Source: Adiantum capillus-veneris (taxonomy: Eukaryota > Streptophyta > Polypodiopsida > Polypodiales > Pteridaceae). Taken from it: a stretch of DNA of 64,000 nt. The position numbers and the translations under genes were made by a program. Positions within the stretch are counted from its first letter, which is position 1, and each line of letters opens with the position of its first letter. The notes under the pieces are model-generated. The model was given only the letters and a program-made list of their open reading frames with translations, was not told the origin of the DNA and searched no databases. The stretch is taken from the NCBI GenBank assembly GCA_014529385.2, contig CM043960.1:38105281-38169280 (forward strand), given 5' to 3'. This document shows, piece by piece, positions 23,290 through 32,476 of this stretch.

Positions 23290-24171
23290 GCTTGCGTTCT
23301 TTTCCTTTTTTCTTTCTCTCTTTTTTTTTTAATAATATAGGGCTGTGAGTGTATATGTATATGATGATATGCAGGATACTGCTAAGAAATAAAAATAAGA
23401 GGATAAGCAAAAAATAAATATGTACTTAGCTTGATGGTCTGTGCTGGCATCGGTCCGAAAATGTGGTGCACCAAGTTCGGTTGAAAACGATGAATTATTG
23501 AGCAATTAGTCTGCAGAGCAATTGTACTTTTGCCAGCGTCGAATCTCTCGTGTCCCCAAAACAATGGCAATCAGGCAATTCAAAAGCTTTTGGCTAGGGT
23601 AGGACAGTTTGGTAGGAGGGCGCTCACTTTGTTGCCGATCTTATCGACTACATAATCGGGTATGTGCAACATTTAATATGAGATAATTATTAAATTTAAT
23701 GGATTTGTGAAGATATGATTAAGGAAGCAAGAAGAAGTAGATTTGAAAGAACTCAGTAGGGCTGATTTGGGCTTTAAAAGAGAAGGAAAAGAGCGGAGTT
23801 CTCATTCCGATTGAAGAAGAAGAGGTGGAATTAAAGAAAAGCGGAACAGGGTTCATAAGAATTCTTGGAGCAGTCAACAAAGATGTCATCAAGGAATTTC
23901 GAGAAGCAAAACTTGATAATACAACATCCACGATCGTGGGATTTCCCTCTTACAAACACAATGACCGACTGTCGACCTTAGCTGAATGCAGCCAAATCAG
24001 CATCAAAGGGAGCCCTCTGACGTGCCGGATTTGGACTAGCGACCTCCAAAATTCATCTATTTCGCCAATTACATATCGTCCTTGCTATACCAAGAGAGAT
24101 AAGTTCAGAGTTCAAACCGACCACTGCCAAAAGCTACAACATCGGCAACAAAGTGAGCGCCCTGGTCTCAT
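23290..24171 (+). other. unassigned sequence between Gypsy B1 and Copia A3
   Basis: No match to either LTR family. A + strand open frame (23825 onward, MELKKSGTGFIRILGAV...) runs through this stretch and then artificially into Copia A3 and element D, so at most its first 110 codons could be real. I do not recognise it. The stretch may include the unrecognised 5' end of B1. Confidence 0.35.
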
Positions 24172-24216
24172 ATGCTGTGTTTGTAGCACTAAAGCATATG
24201 CCAAACATAGAAAAAC

Positions 24217-24220
24217 ACGC
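24217..24220. repeat. target duplication of element D, left copy
   Basis: ACGC, matching 27808-27811. Copia A2 has the uninterrupted equivalent CATGCATGTGCTC, which confirms that D landed inside Copia sequence. Confidence 0.8.
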
Positions 24221-25110
24221 TGTGACGTGTTTTGGAAGAATGGTACGGGCCATCCCAAAGTCTTTGAGAGTTTTTTTTTAATGCTTTTGGGAGTCTTATA
24301 TGTAAATAAAGCATGCTTGTACAAAGTGTACAAAGGCGGTGTGTGCCAGCTGTCTCTACGCATGCGGGCCAGTTGTGCGGGGTACATAGTTTTGTTGTTT
24401 TTGTACATAGAGGTGTCAAGACTTCAAGGAGTGAGTAAGTGATTTAAAAAGATGAAAAAAAACTGAACTTTTATCACCTTGGGGTCGTGAGTGAAGAGGG
24501 ATAGTCAGCTGTGAAGAAGAAACTATGTGTTGCTGCAGCCTGCGGTGAAGGGTGGGGGTTTTGGTGTAGAGGTGCCCCTCTTGCCTTGCGAGAGCCTGGT
24601 GTGGTGAGTTGAGAGTGTGTCTCTCCTCAATGGGCTGATGAAAGTGGGTGCTTAGCTCTGCATATTGACCTCTCTTCATCTTGGTTTGAGGTATGGCAGC
24701 CATGTTGTGTGTGGTTCTCTTTGGTGCAGCTAGTCGAGGGTAGACTATGCGCCTATGGAGTATATATCAGAGCGCCTATGGAGTCTCTACTAGCACATGG
24801 AAGGGCGTTTGAAAAGAAGTGAAGCTCTTGGTTTTATGAGGAAAAGTGAAAAGATTTCCATTGTTTTTATTTAATTTTTTACTTTGGTTTTCTTGGTTCC
24901 CTTGCTTCCTTTGGTGCATCCAATGATAGTGGGAGTTGTAGCGGTGTAGAGGGAAGCTAGTCGAAGCTAGTCGAGGCTGAGTGTGAGTGAGACTGTCAAA
25001 ATTTGTGATAGAAGATCAGCCCATATTATATTGAGAGAGCTATACTCTTCATCTTCTTTTCTTGGTGTTGGTTTGAGGTGTTGTAGAGGCCAACCCCCCA
25101 ATCCTTCACA
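24221..25110 (+). repeat. 5' LTR of element D (890 bp)
   Basis: TGTGACGTG ... CCTTCACA. Compared with the 3' LTR it lacks about 130 bp after GCGC (near 24750) and shows a 12-base patch, CGCCTATGGAGT, that duplicates sequence about 30 bp downstream. Confidence 0.9.
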
Positions 25111-25113
25111 TAA

Positions 25114-25132
25114 ACTGGTGCCCCCCCGGAGG
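25114..25132 (+). other. candidate primer-binding site of element D
   Basis: ACTGGTGCCCCCCCGGAGG lies four bases after the 5' LTR. It starts TGG, as tRNA 3'-end complements do, but I cannot name the tRNA. Confidence 0.55.
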
Positions 25133-25220
25133 AGGAGAGAGTAGTGCTTTGCTGATTTGATTGCCAGGTTGGAGTCCACTTGGGAATGAACTCTAGGCCT
25201 TCCCTAATCTTGGTTTTAAG

Positions 25221-26369
25221 ATGATTTTGCAGGATTTTCAGCACTTGAGAAGGTATTTGGAGGCATGTGACCATGTATTTGAGATTTGTGGACAGCTTGA
25301 TGACTATAAGAAGGGTTTGCTCTTCTTGTTGGCTTGCCAATATAGACACTTTGAGCTCTTGAAGGTACTTCAAAATTTGCTTATGGATGATGCTATGTAT
25401 GACATATGTGGTATTTGGGAAAAGACAAAGTATGCTCTCTTGGAGTTTAGCAAAGGTCTTGCAAGTGGAAAAGCAGGTTATGTTCATGAATATGCATCTC
25501 TATGGGATAAGGAAGACATTGTCTTCGATAGCACATGCAAAAGGGATGAGGTCATGCAAATTGTGAATGTGAACTTCCAATATGACAAAGCTCATTTGGG
25601 TAAGCCTATGGTGGAGTATGCATTGTGGAAGCTTGAGGTAGGTCTTTGTGACCAAGAAGTCAAGTGTGATAATGAAACATCATGTGATTGTGTGGAAGAT
25701 AAAACTGTAGATGAGATGGATACTTGTCATGTGGGTTTGGATGCTACAGATGGTCTCATGGATATTTCTCTTGGTGATGAAAGTGATGATTTTGATGAGT
25801 TAAATGCTAATTTGGAGTCCTTTTCTATGAATGATGTTAAGGTGAATGAAGACTATGTCTCTACATATGGGTTATTTGATGAGTTCCCCATGGTTATCAA
25901 TACTGATGAAAGTACTCATGCTACACATGATGATTTGGTATCTCATGCCTCTTTTGATAATGGCAAAATTGAGATCTTTGATGATAATCAATATCCCATT
26001 GATATGCATGAGATGGTGTCACATGAAGATTATGTGTCTACATTTGGATTGTTTAATGAGATTGATGACATTTCTAATGATGCCAAGCATAGAGATGAAG
26101 AGCATGCATCCCTTGTGAATTCTGATATGGTGGATGGTATTATGCCTCTTATGATTGGTTTCAAGATGCAAACAAATAAGGAAGATTCTATGAGAGATGA
26201 TGTTATTGTGGATGGTGAGAGACAAGGCTTTGATGATAGTTTGTCTCTAGTTATGCCAAGAAACGATACTATGCATTGTGTCATGAGTGAGAGATGCTTT
26301 GATGTTTATGTGAAGAGGATATCGAGTACCTTTAAGAAATATTGTGATGCATCCTTACCAAGCCAATAG
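25221..26369 (+). CDS. unknown acidic protein of element D, 382 aa
   Basis: An uninterrupted frame filling most of the element interior. The N-terminal 110 residues look helical and amphipathic (FQHLRRYLEACDHVFEICGQ; LLFLLACQYRHFELLKVLQN). Residues about 150-345 are strongly acidic, rich in Asp/Glu and Met, with an internal repeat: NEDYVSTYGLFDEFP near 211 and HEDYVSTFGLFNEID near 268. No CCHC, DSG, DDE or YxDD motif, signal peptide or clear membrane segment is visible. It overlaps by about 26 bases a +1 frame at 26344-26655 that may be its original C-terminus. No homology is recognised; survival of a long frame inside a mobile element suggests recent selection or youth. Confidence 0.65.
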   Translation: MILQDFQHLRRYLEACDHVFEICGQLDDYKKGLLFLLACQYRHFELLKVLQNLLMDDAMYDICGIWEKTKYALLEFSKGLASGKAGYVHEYASLWDKEDIVFDSTCKRDEVMQIVNVNFQYDKAHLGKPMVEYALWKLEVGLCDQEVKCDNETSCDCVEDKTVDEMDTCHVGLDATDGLMDISLGDESDDFDELNANLESFSMNDVKVNEDYVSTYGLFDEFPMVINTDESTHATHDDLVSHASFDNGKIEIFDDNQYPIDMHEMVSHEDYVSTFGLFNEIDDISNDAKHRDEEHASLVNSDMVDGIMPLMIGFKMQTNKEDSMRDDVIVDGERQGFDDSLSLVMPRNDTMHCVMSERCFDVYVKRISSTFKKYCDASLPSQ

Positions 26370-26655
26370 CTTGTGGGAGATGAATTTCTTTGATTGGCAT
26401 CGTTATGAACATGGTAGCCAACTCATTGTATGTTCTTTCTTTTATGATGAGGTGTATGGTAGATATGTTGGGAGGTACCATGCTGATATCACTGATTTTG
26501 AGAATGTTCATTTTTCAAATGATGGCATGCAATGTTATGTGTTTGATAGAGGTAAGTGGTATATACTTGATTTTACAAGTGCATGGGCTTTTGCTTTAAG
26601 CGAGGTAGCTCTTGGTATATCATGTGTACGGTTGTTACATGAAGAATGGAAGTGA
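26344..26655 (+). CDS. second frame of element D, 103 aa
   Basis: Rich in aromatic residues and strand-forming segments (WEMNFFDWHRYEHGSQLIVC; FSNDGMQCYVFDRGKWYILD). It overlaps the end of the 382-residue frame in a different frame, which suggests either one frameshift in a formerly single gene of about 480 residues or two adjoining genes. No domain recognised. Confidence 0.45.
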   Translation: MMHPYQANSLWEMNFFDWHRYEHGSQLIVCSFFYDEVYGRYVGRYHADITDFENVHFSNDGMQCYVFDRGKWYILDFTSAWAFALSEVALGISCVRLLHEEWK

Positions 26656-26783
26656 GTGGTGAGAGTAGCCACCCTTTTTTGGTATTTATCATGGGAATTG
26701 GTGCCTTCTTGGGATGCAAGCTACATAAAGTGACTACTTGATGATAGAATGTGTACATGAAACACTTGAAAGTGTTCCATGCT

Positions 26784-26799
26784 TGTTGGGGGGGCAATA
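26784..26799 (+). other. polypurine tract of element D
   Basis: GTTGGGGGGGCAATA directly precedes the 3' LTR start at 26800. Confidence 0.7.
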
Positions 26800-27807
26800 T
26801 GTGACGTGTTTTGGCGGAATGGTACGGGCCATCCCAAAGTATTTGAGAGATGTTTTTTAATGCTTTTGGGAGTCTTATATGTAAATAAAGCATGTTTGTA
26901 CAAAGTGTACAAAGGCGGTGTGTGCCAGCTGTCTCTACGCATGCGGGCCAGTTGTGCGGGGTACATAGTTTTGTTGTTTTTATACATAGAGGTGTCAAGA
27001 CTTCAAGGAGTGAGTAAGTGCTTTAAAAAAATGAACAAAAACTGAACTTTTATCACCTTGGGGTCGTGAGTGAACAGGGATATTCAACTGTGAAGAAGAA
27101 ACTATGTGTTGCTGCAGCCTGCGGTGAAGGGTGGGCGTTTTGGTATAGAGGTGTCCCTCTTGCCTTCCGAGAGCTTGGTGTGGTGAGTTGAGAGTGTATC
27201 TCTCCTCAATGGGCTGATGAAAGTGGGTGATTAGCTCTGCATATTGACCTCTCTTCATATTGTTTTGAGGTATGGCAGCCATGTCGTGTGTGGTTCCCTT
27301 TGGTGCAGCTAGTCAAGGGTATACTATGCGCTGCAATTCCTTGCTTGTACATACGCAAAAGGGCAAGGTTTTCCCCAAGTTTTCCATCACTTTTCGTGAG
27401 TTTTTTTGCTGAAATTTTTGGGTTTTCAAAGTGAGTTTGATTTGGATGGATTTTGGTCAAGCTATGTGTATATATCAGAGCGCCTATGGAGTCTCTACTA
27501 GCACATGGAAGGGCGTTTGAAAAGAAATGAAGCTCTTGGTTTTATGAGGAAAAGTGCATAGATTTCCATTGTTTTTCTTTAATTTTTTACTTTGGTTTTC
27601 TTGGTCCCTTGCTTCCTTTGGTGCATCCAAGTATAGTGGGAGTTGTAGCGGTGTAGAGGGAAGCTAGTCGAGGCTGAGTGTGAGTGAGGCTGTCAAAATT
27701 TGTGAGAGAAGATCAGCCCATATTGTCTTGAAAGAGATATATACTTCATCCTCTTTTCTTGGTGTTGGTTTGAGGTGTTGTAGAGGCCAACCCCCCAATC
27801 CTTCACA
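26800..27807 (+). repeat. 3' LTR of element D (1008 bp)
   Basis: Full-length LTR version, TGTGACGTG ... CCTTCACA, followed by ACGC and the resumed Copia A3 integrase. Confidence 0.9.
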
Positions 27808-28498
27808 ACGCATGTGCTCAATAGAAGGCTTTCTATCATGCCATGTGTCAGATGGAGTAGTAGACTGCAAAGCTTTTGTAGGACACCTGTTCAATACATA
27901 AGTGGCACACATGATGGCCTCAAGACAAAACAAATGCGGCAAAGCTTGACTTTTGACCATACATCGTGCCATTTACGTAAGTGACGTGTATTTCCTCTCA
28001 GCAACACCATTGGTGTTTTATTCCATGACTAGCCAGAAATGCATTAAATTCATGAGACATATACTCCCCCCCTCGATCGGAACGGAGGGTGCCCATAGTA
28101 CATTTTGAGACATTTTCAGCCATAGCCAAAAATTGTTTGAAGCACATAAAAACTTCCAACTTCGCTTTAAGCGGAAATACCCATGCATGCCTGGAGCAAT
28201 CATCAATGAAAGTCACGAAGTACAAGTAATTACCCAAGGATGGAGTTTGCATGGGCCCACAAACATCACTATGCACAAGCTGCAACCTGCATGTGGCCCT
28301 AACTGAACCATCCTTTGGAAACTTCGAATGCTGCATCTTACCCAAAATACAACCTTCACAAACATGTTTGACAGGTGCTTCAAGAGGCGGCAAAGAAGCA
28401 ACCATATCAGATTTCTGCAAACGCAACAAACTGACAAAATTCAGATGTCCAAAACGTGCATGCCAAATTTTTTCATTTGAAATAGCCTCAGAATCCAC
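27808..28498 (-). pseudogene. Copia A3 integrase, broken
   Basis: The - strand reads HARFGHLNFVSLLRLQKSDM, FIDDCSRHAWVFPLKAK and LRSDRGGEYMSHEF, then a deletion of roughly nine codons after GIKHQ and on to NGVAERKYTSL with a TGA or TAG close behind. All three catalytic acids are present, but the deletion breaks the core. The codons continue across element D at 24220. Confidence 0.88.
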
Positions 28499-28516
28499 AA
28501 CTGCATTTGCAAAATT

Positions 28517-29134
28517 CTACCCACACTTGTTGTACAAAGTGGGCATACATAGCCCATGACATAATATGCCAGATGCAACAATTTCATCACTGAAACTGAG
28601 ATCATGAACTGTACATCTGTCATCCACAAGCTTGACTACAAGTCTAAGTCTAGCAAGTGTAGATACAGACAAAAGATTCTTCTTGATGCCAGGTACATAA
28701 AGTGTATCAACAAGTGTGAAAGAACTGCCATTTGTAGGAGTAAGCACAATCTTTTCAACTCCCTGAACCGGATAAGAGGCATTGTTGGCACAAGTGATTG
28801 AATTCCCATGAGGGACATACTCGAGAGAGGTGAACAATTCACGATGTGAGGTAATGTGCTTTGTAGCACCACTGTCAAAATACCACACATGTGAATCTGC
28901 AGCAACTGACATGCATGCATCATGGACAGCAAGATTGTAAGTGCAATCTACACTAAAATCCCATTCTGCATCAACATCACAGTCTCCTTTCACAGGAGAC
29001 TCAACAATGGCTGCATTTGTAGTGGAACCAGCATTTGCAGTGGAACCAGCCTCTTTCTTCTTAGCCTCTTTGGCCTTCAACTTAGGACACTGCTTGATCA
29101 AGCGATTATTAGCTTTACAACAAGGGAAATGCAT
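28517..29134 (-). pseudogene. Copia A3 nucleocapsid end and protease, DSG intact
   Basis: An open 205-residue frame. The protease motif is WYFDSGATKHITSHRE, the only intact active site of the three family copies here. The zinc knuckle just upstream is degraded (PCCKANNRLIKQC, with the His replaced by Arg and the first Cys shifted). The frame ends at LYNKCG before the pre-integrase segment. Confidence 0.85.
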
Positions 29135-29966
29135 CTTCTTTTTTTGCCCTTATACCCAAAATTTCCAGACGAATCGCTACCAACAGAAGAATTAGGACAA
29201 GTGATTTTCCACTCATAGAAGAACCATAAGAACTAGTTGCATTGTTGTTACCACCTTTTCTTTGAGTAGTAATAAAGGCTTGTTCAACTGCATGCTGTCT
29301 AGTTCTATTTTTTTTGGAAAGTGACTCTTGTAACAACAATGTGCATAATGCATCAAACTTCACGATTTCCTTGGGTCATAAGTCTCCAAGTACTTGCAAA
29401 AGTCTGGTAAGAATCTAGCAAGGCATCAAGAATAGTCTGCACAAGGGAACTATCTGAATGATTTCTCCTGCATAAATAAGTTGCTCATTGATATCCTTGA
29501 CACGAGCAAGGAAAGTTTCCATGTCATCTTTCTCATGCATAATCTTCTACTCCAGCTCTTTACGTAGCAATGCAATTTTAGCCTCATTGCGACTTGCATA
29601 GAGACCAACCAAAATATCCCAAGCCTGTTTTGGAGATTTTGTTGTACGAATGTGAGGAGTAATGGTGCGCTTCACAGACAACACAATCAATGCATGAGCC
29701 TGTGCATCCTTTACATCCCAATGAGCTTGTTCTGTCGTAGGCAAAACAACTCTAACAACAGCAATCCTTGCAGCAAGACCTGCAACATCCTCAACATCCC
29801 CTGTATCCTCAAAACTAGGTTGTACATCAATTCCCTGCACAATATTCCAAATGCCCTTTGACACAAGAACATGTTGCATCATATAAGCCCACATAGGGTG
29901 ATTGTCCCCATCCAATCTGTCCTCAACAACAAACATCTTGAACACATCTGTGTTGTTGTCAGCCAT
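29115..29966 (-). pseudogene. Copia A3 gag
   Basis: ATG at 29966 starts MADNNTDVFKMFVVEDRLDG and stays open to a stop at 29547 (after LLRKELE), the longest Gag frame of the family here. Motifs include PMWAYMMQHVLVSKGIWNIV and PKQAWDILVGLYASRNEAK. The remainder (29546-29115) is frame-shifted, with QRKGGNNNATSSYGS visible. Confidence 0.87.
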
Positions 29967-30017
29967 GGTAAATGCTGCACTTGATATGAAAACTGTGCAA
30001 CCTGCTCTGATATCAAT

Positions 30018-30165
30018 TGTTGGAATTAAGGTTGCAGGAAAACACACACAACTTGAAGAAGATGAAGGAAGCTCAAGGCACACAATAGAGAGTGTTTTAC
30101 CTAATATGCAATGGAAAGATAGATAGCCCTAGAATGATGGGCGTATATACAATACATGGAGGAAG
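30018..30165 (-). repeat. truncated 5' LTR of Copia A3
   Basis: About 148 bp of the 227-bp LTR, starting TGTTGGAATTAAGG on the + strand. It stops near CATGGAGGAAG, where Gypsy B2 LTR sequence begins. A TTGATATCAGAGCAG primer-binding site lies at 30003-30017 on the - strand. Confidence 0.88.
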
Positions 30166-30620
30166 AGATGCATACATAATCATGGAGTACGCAAAATAAC
30201 ATAGCATAATCTGTGAGAGAGGGAAGGGAAAATTTAGGGCATCTACACAAGAAAGGCCTAAAGATTGCAGCCCCAAACTCTAAGGCACCTCTTATGGAGT
30301 TTGGTATTTGATATTTGTTATTATTTTTTGGTGCCAAAAATTGGAGGCCCCTCTTTTACACTTTGGTTATGAGTGGAACACACTACTTATTGCATGACCC
30401 TCTTAGGGTGAGTTCTCACTGTCCTATTTGCAAAGCAACCATAGTATCTTATTGTTAAAAGATATAAAATAATGTGCAAGAATAAAATGATCGAGATGAT
30501 TATGATTTGCCTGCACTCATTGTTAGTGAATTCAAATAGACATCACATAATTAACCATTAAGCCAGCTATCCTAATTGCAGTTAACCACACGCAACAGGA
30601 GGGTGCCCAATCTCGCAACA
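30163..30620 (-). repeat. 3' LTR of Gypsy B2
   Basis: Aligns with 13166-13677 over most of its length, with one deletion relative to B1 near 30508. The - strand start is TGTTGCGAG at 30620. Confidence 0.82.
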
Positions 30621-30665
30621 TTCCCTCCCACCAGGGATAACAACTGTCCTCAGTTTCTAAGTGGA

Positions 30666-31275
30666 TCAACTGGACCATGCGTGAGGAAAAATGTGGAGAA
30701 GGTCTGGGAAGTTGCGGAAAGACTTTTCAAGCATCCATTTGGCATCCTCTCTAGGGTGGCCTTTAAAGGTCAAAAGATAGTGGTCATAAACCGTGCCAGT
30801 GTGTGTGGTGGTGGACTCTTGATCAACTATTTGCGTAGGGATGAGTTGCTCTTCTTGGTCCACAAGTGAAGGGAGATCCTCATAAATGTGAGGTGTAGGT
30901 AGGGGTCCTCTGAAAGGTCTTAAAAGACTAATGTGGAATGCATTGTGAATGTGCTAATGTGAAGGTAAGTCTAAACAAAATGAAACATCATTGATCATAG
31001 CAAAATTTTTGAATAGGTCGTAAAAACAAGGAGCAAGTTTAACAAAAACATTAGTATCAACACTTTTGATCCTTCGTTTTTCAATGCGAAGCATAACATA
31101 ATCACCTTCTTTAAGCTGGGAGTTCCTATAAGTGTTTAATGGCAGAATGCACACTTGTATAAACATCATGAAAATTAGCAGTAGAACCATCAGCGGCAAG
31201 CACATCATTAGAAAGACGTGATGGAGGAGTAGGTAGAGAATGACCATACACAATTTCAAATGGAGATTTACCTTC
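30666..31275 (-). pseudogene. Gypsy B2 integrase C-terminus and chromodomain
   Basis: The - strand frame 30863-30666 reads EEQLIPTQIV, TGTVYDHYLLTFKGHPREDA and KWMLEKSFRNFPDL. Aromatic and acidic positions match a chromodomain (Y-LVKWKG-P-E-A-W), with KFKGHP-type spacing, although the Trp of WKG is Phe. The upstream integrase segment LKEGDYVMLRIEKRRIKSV is at about 31060-31110. Confidence 0.82.
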
Positions 31276-31425
31276 TGGAAGCTTGTAGCCCTAGCTCATC
31301 AATTACAAAGCTTATTCGAAAAATAGGAGTTACAATATTCTCGATTTATAAAAAATAATAAGTGTTTTACAATGAGAGCTCCAAAAAATGGTATTCGTGG
31401 TATCCGTGTTAGCTTGCTGCTAACA
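31276..31425 (-). repeat. LTR-like 150-bp repeat of region E (3' copy)
   Basis: Begins TGGAAGCTTGTAG and ends GCTGCTAACA on the + strand, so it has TG...CA ends in both orientations. A diverged copy lies at 39157-39292. On the - strand a purine-rich GGAGGGGGGAA (31426-31436) lies just before its start, as a polypurine tract should. Confidence 0.75.
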
Positions 31426-31440
31426 TTCCCCCCTCCTTGC
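31426..31440 (-). other. polypurine tract of region E
   Basis: - strand GGCAAGGAGGGGGGAA next to the LTR-like repeat. Confidence 0.65.
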
Positions 31441-31519
31441 CTGTGTCATCCCTTGACACAGCTTTATGGGCTGAAGTAGTCTTTGGGTTGACGACTAGCA
31501 AGGCAGTCTTTAAGCGCAT

Positions 31520-32476
31520 TTAGTGCCTTTGGTATCTGATCTTCCTCTCTTTATTTGGCACCTGCAAGAACTGCATGGTGACTTTGTTTTTCAGCTCCAC
31601 TGCTGAGTAGCCTACAAATCTTGATGTGAGGTTGTTGATCACTGGCCCAAATATTTTCGTTCTCCAAGTGAAGAACCTTGTGTAGAACGCTTCCTCAAAC
31701 GCCAGCACATTGTGAGAAGGTAAAAACATGCATCTGGTGTAGAAGCCATAGAGGACTTCTTCGGAAGGTTGACCACTAAGGTCGTAGCATAATCCTTTAT
31801 TACCCTCGAGGAATGACATCCAAGGGGCGCCTGCTTGCTCTGGATCATGGAAGACTTCGATGCACGTGAGCAGCATTCGACATATTTTATAAAACATTGC
31901 ACATGATAAATCTGGTAGACTTTTGAAGAAGGACATGGTTCCCGTTAGGGTTTTCGCCATGTACTCTTCAGTCGACGGTCCCTTTTCTGGACCAGGCAAT
32001 CGGAGGTAGTTCAACCAAGTTGGCTGCTTCTTTGTTAATCCCTCCTGTTCTTGCCAGGTCCTTACTCTTGGTACATGACATAAAGTAGGATCCTTTTGTA
32101 TGGCGGCATGTGCTCTTGTGAACAGAATCAAATACCTTGGATTCTTGTTCAACCAGCTAAGCCTCCACTTTAGGTGGTCTTGATCTGCATCGTCTTCTTG
32201 CATGTCTTTGTACAACCTTTCCTTTACGTGGACCAACTCCACCTTTATCAGAGGGTAAGGCAGGGATTGTTGGTGCCATTGTGCATTGATTTGATTGCGA
32301 GTGAGTTGTGTAACGTTGACGGAATGAAGGACTCTCAGCTCCCATTGCTGCCTTTCACTGCTCATCTACCTCTTCGGTAATCTTCTCTTTCAGTGCATCT
32401 TCCTCAGCCTTTAAGAGTTGGACCATTGGCACTGTATCCATTTCGGTTATGTGTACTTGAAATTCCTCCTCGCCAC
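31520..32476 (-). pseudogene. region E unknown protein, C-terminal part
   Basis: An open frame of 281 residues (32365-31520), preceded in another frame by EITEMDTVPM-like acidic sequence to 32476. Recognisable only by composition: NVTQLTRNQINAQWHQQSLP, WLNKNPRYLILFTRAHAAIQ and WLNYLRLPGPEKGPSTEEYM, plus several Cys- and Phe-rich helices. No transposase, RT, integrase or envelope motif and no clear transmembrane helix is seen. It is the end of a decayed reading region that starts near 35165. It lies just upstream of the polypurine tract, the place where additional 3' genes of plant Gypsy elements are found. Confidence 0.55.

Larger units (their letters stand above)
24221..27807 (+). mobile_element. 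element D: non-autonomous LTR retrotransposon carrying an unknown gene
   Basis: A 3.59-kb element with LTRs of 890 and 1008 bp starting TGTGACGTG and ending CCTTCACA, and an ACGC duplication. A candidate primer-binding site follows the 5' LTR and a G-rich polypurine tract precedes the 3' LTR, fixing + orientation. The 1.69-kb interior has no gag, protease, integrase or RT motif. Instead it carries an open 382-codon frame and an overlapping 103-codon frame. This fits a LARD-like non-autonomous element that relies on enzymes from another element and carries a gene of its own. Confidence 0.88.
24172..30165 (-). mobile_element. Ty1/Copia element A3, interrupted by element D
   Basis: Third copy of the Copia A family. 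The right end is a broken 5' LTR (30018-30165), followed downward by gag, protease and integrase to 27808. The element then resumes at 24220-24172 with the next integrase codons (VFLCLAYALVLQTQ, equal to VFGCLAYALVPQ of A1) after the 3.6-kb insertion D. RT, RNase H and the 3' LTR are absent. Its protease keeps the DSG triplet lost in A1 and mutated in A2. Confidence 0.9.
30163..31275 (-). mobile_element. Ty3/Gypsy B2, 3' fragment
   Basis: Second copy of the Gypsy B family: 3' LTR (30163-30620, outer end cut by the Copia A3 junction), polypurine tract, chromodomain, and integrase C-terminus. It stops at 31275, where the LTR-like repeat of region E begins. Confidence 0.87.

Noticed and set aside
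23825-24442. 205-codon frame read as one gene
   Set aside because: It crosses from anonymous DNA into Copia A3 and then into the LTR of element D, so its second half is an artefact of nested insertion.
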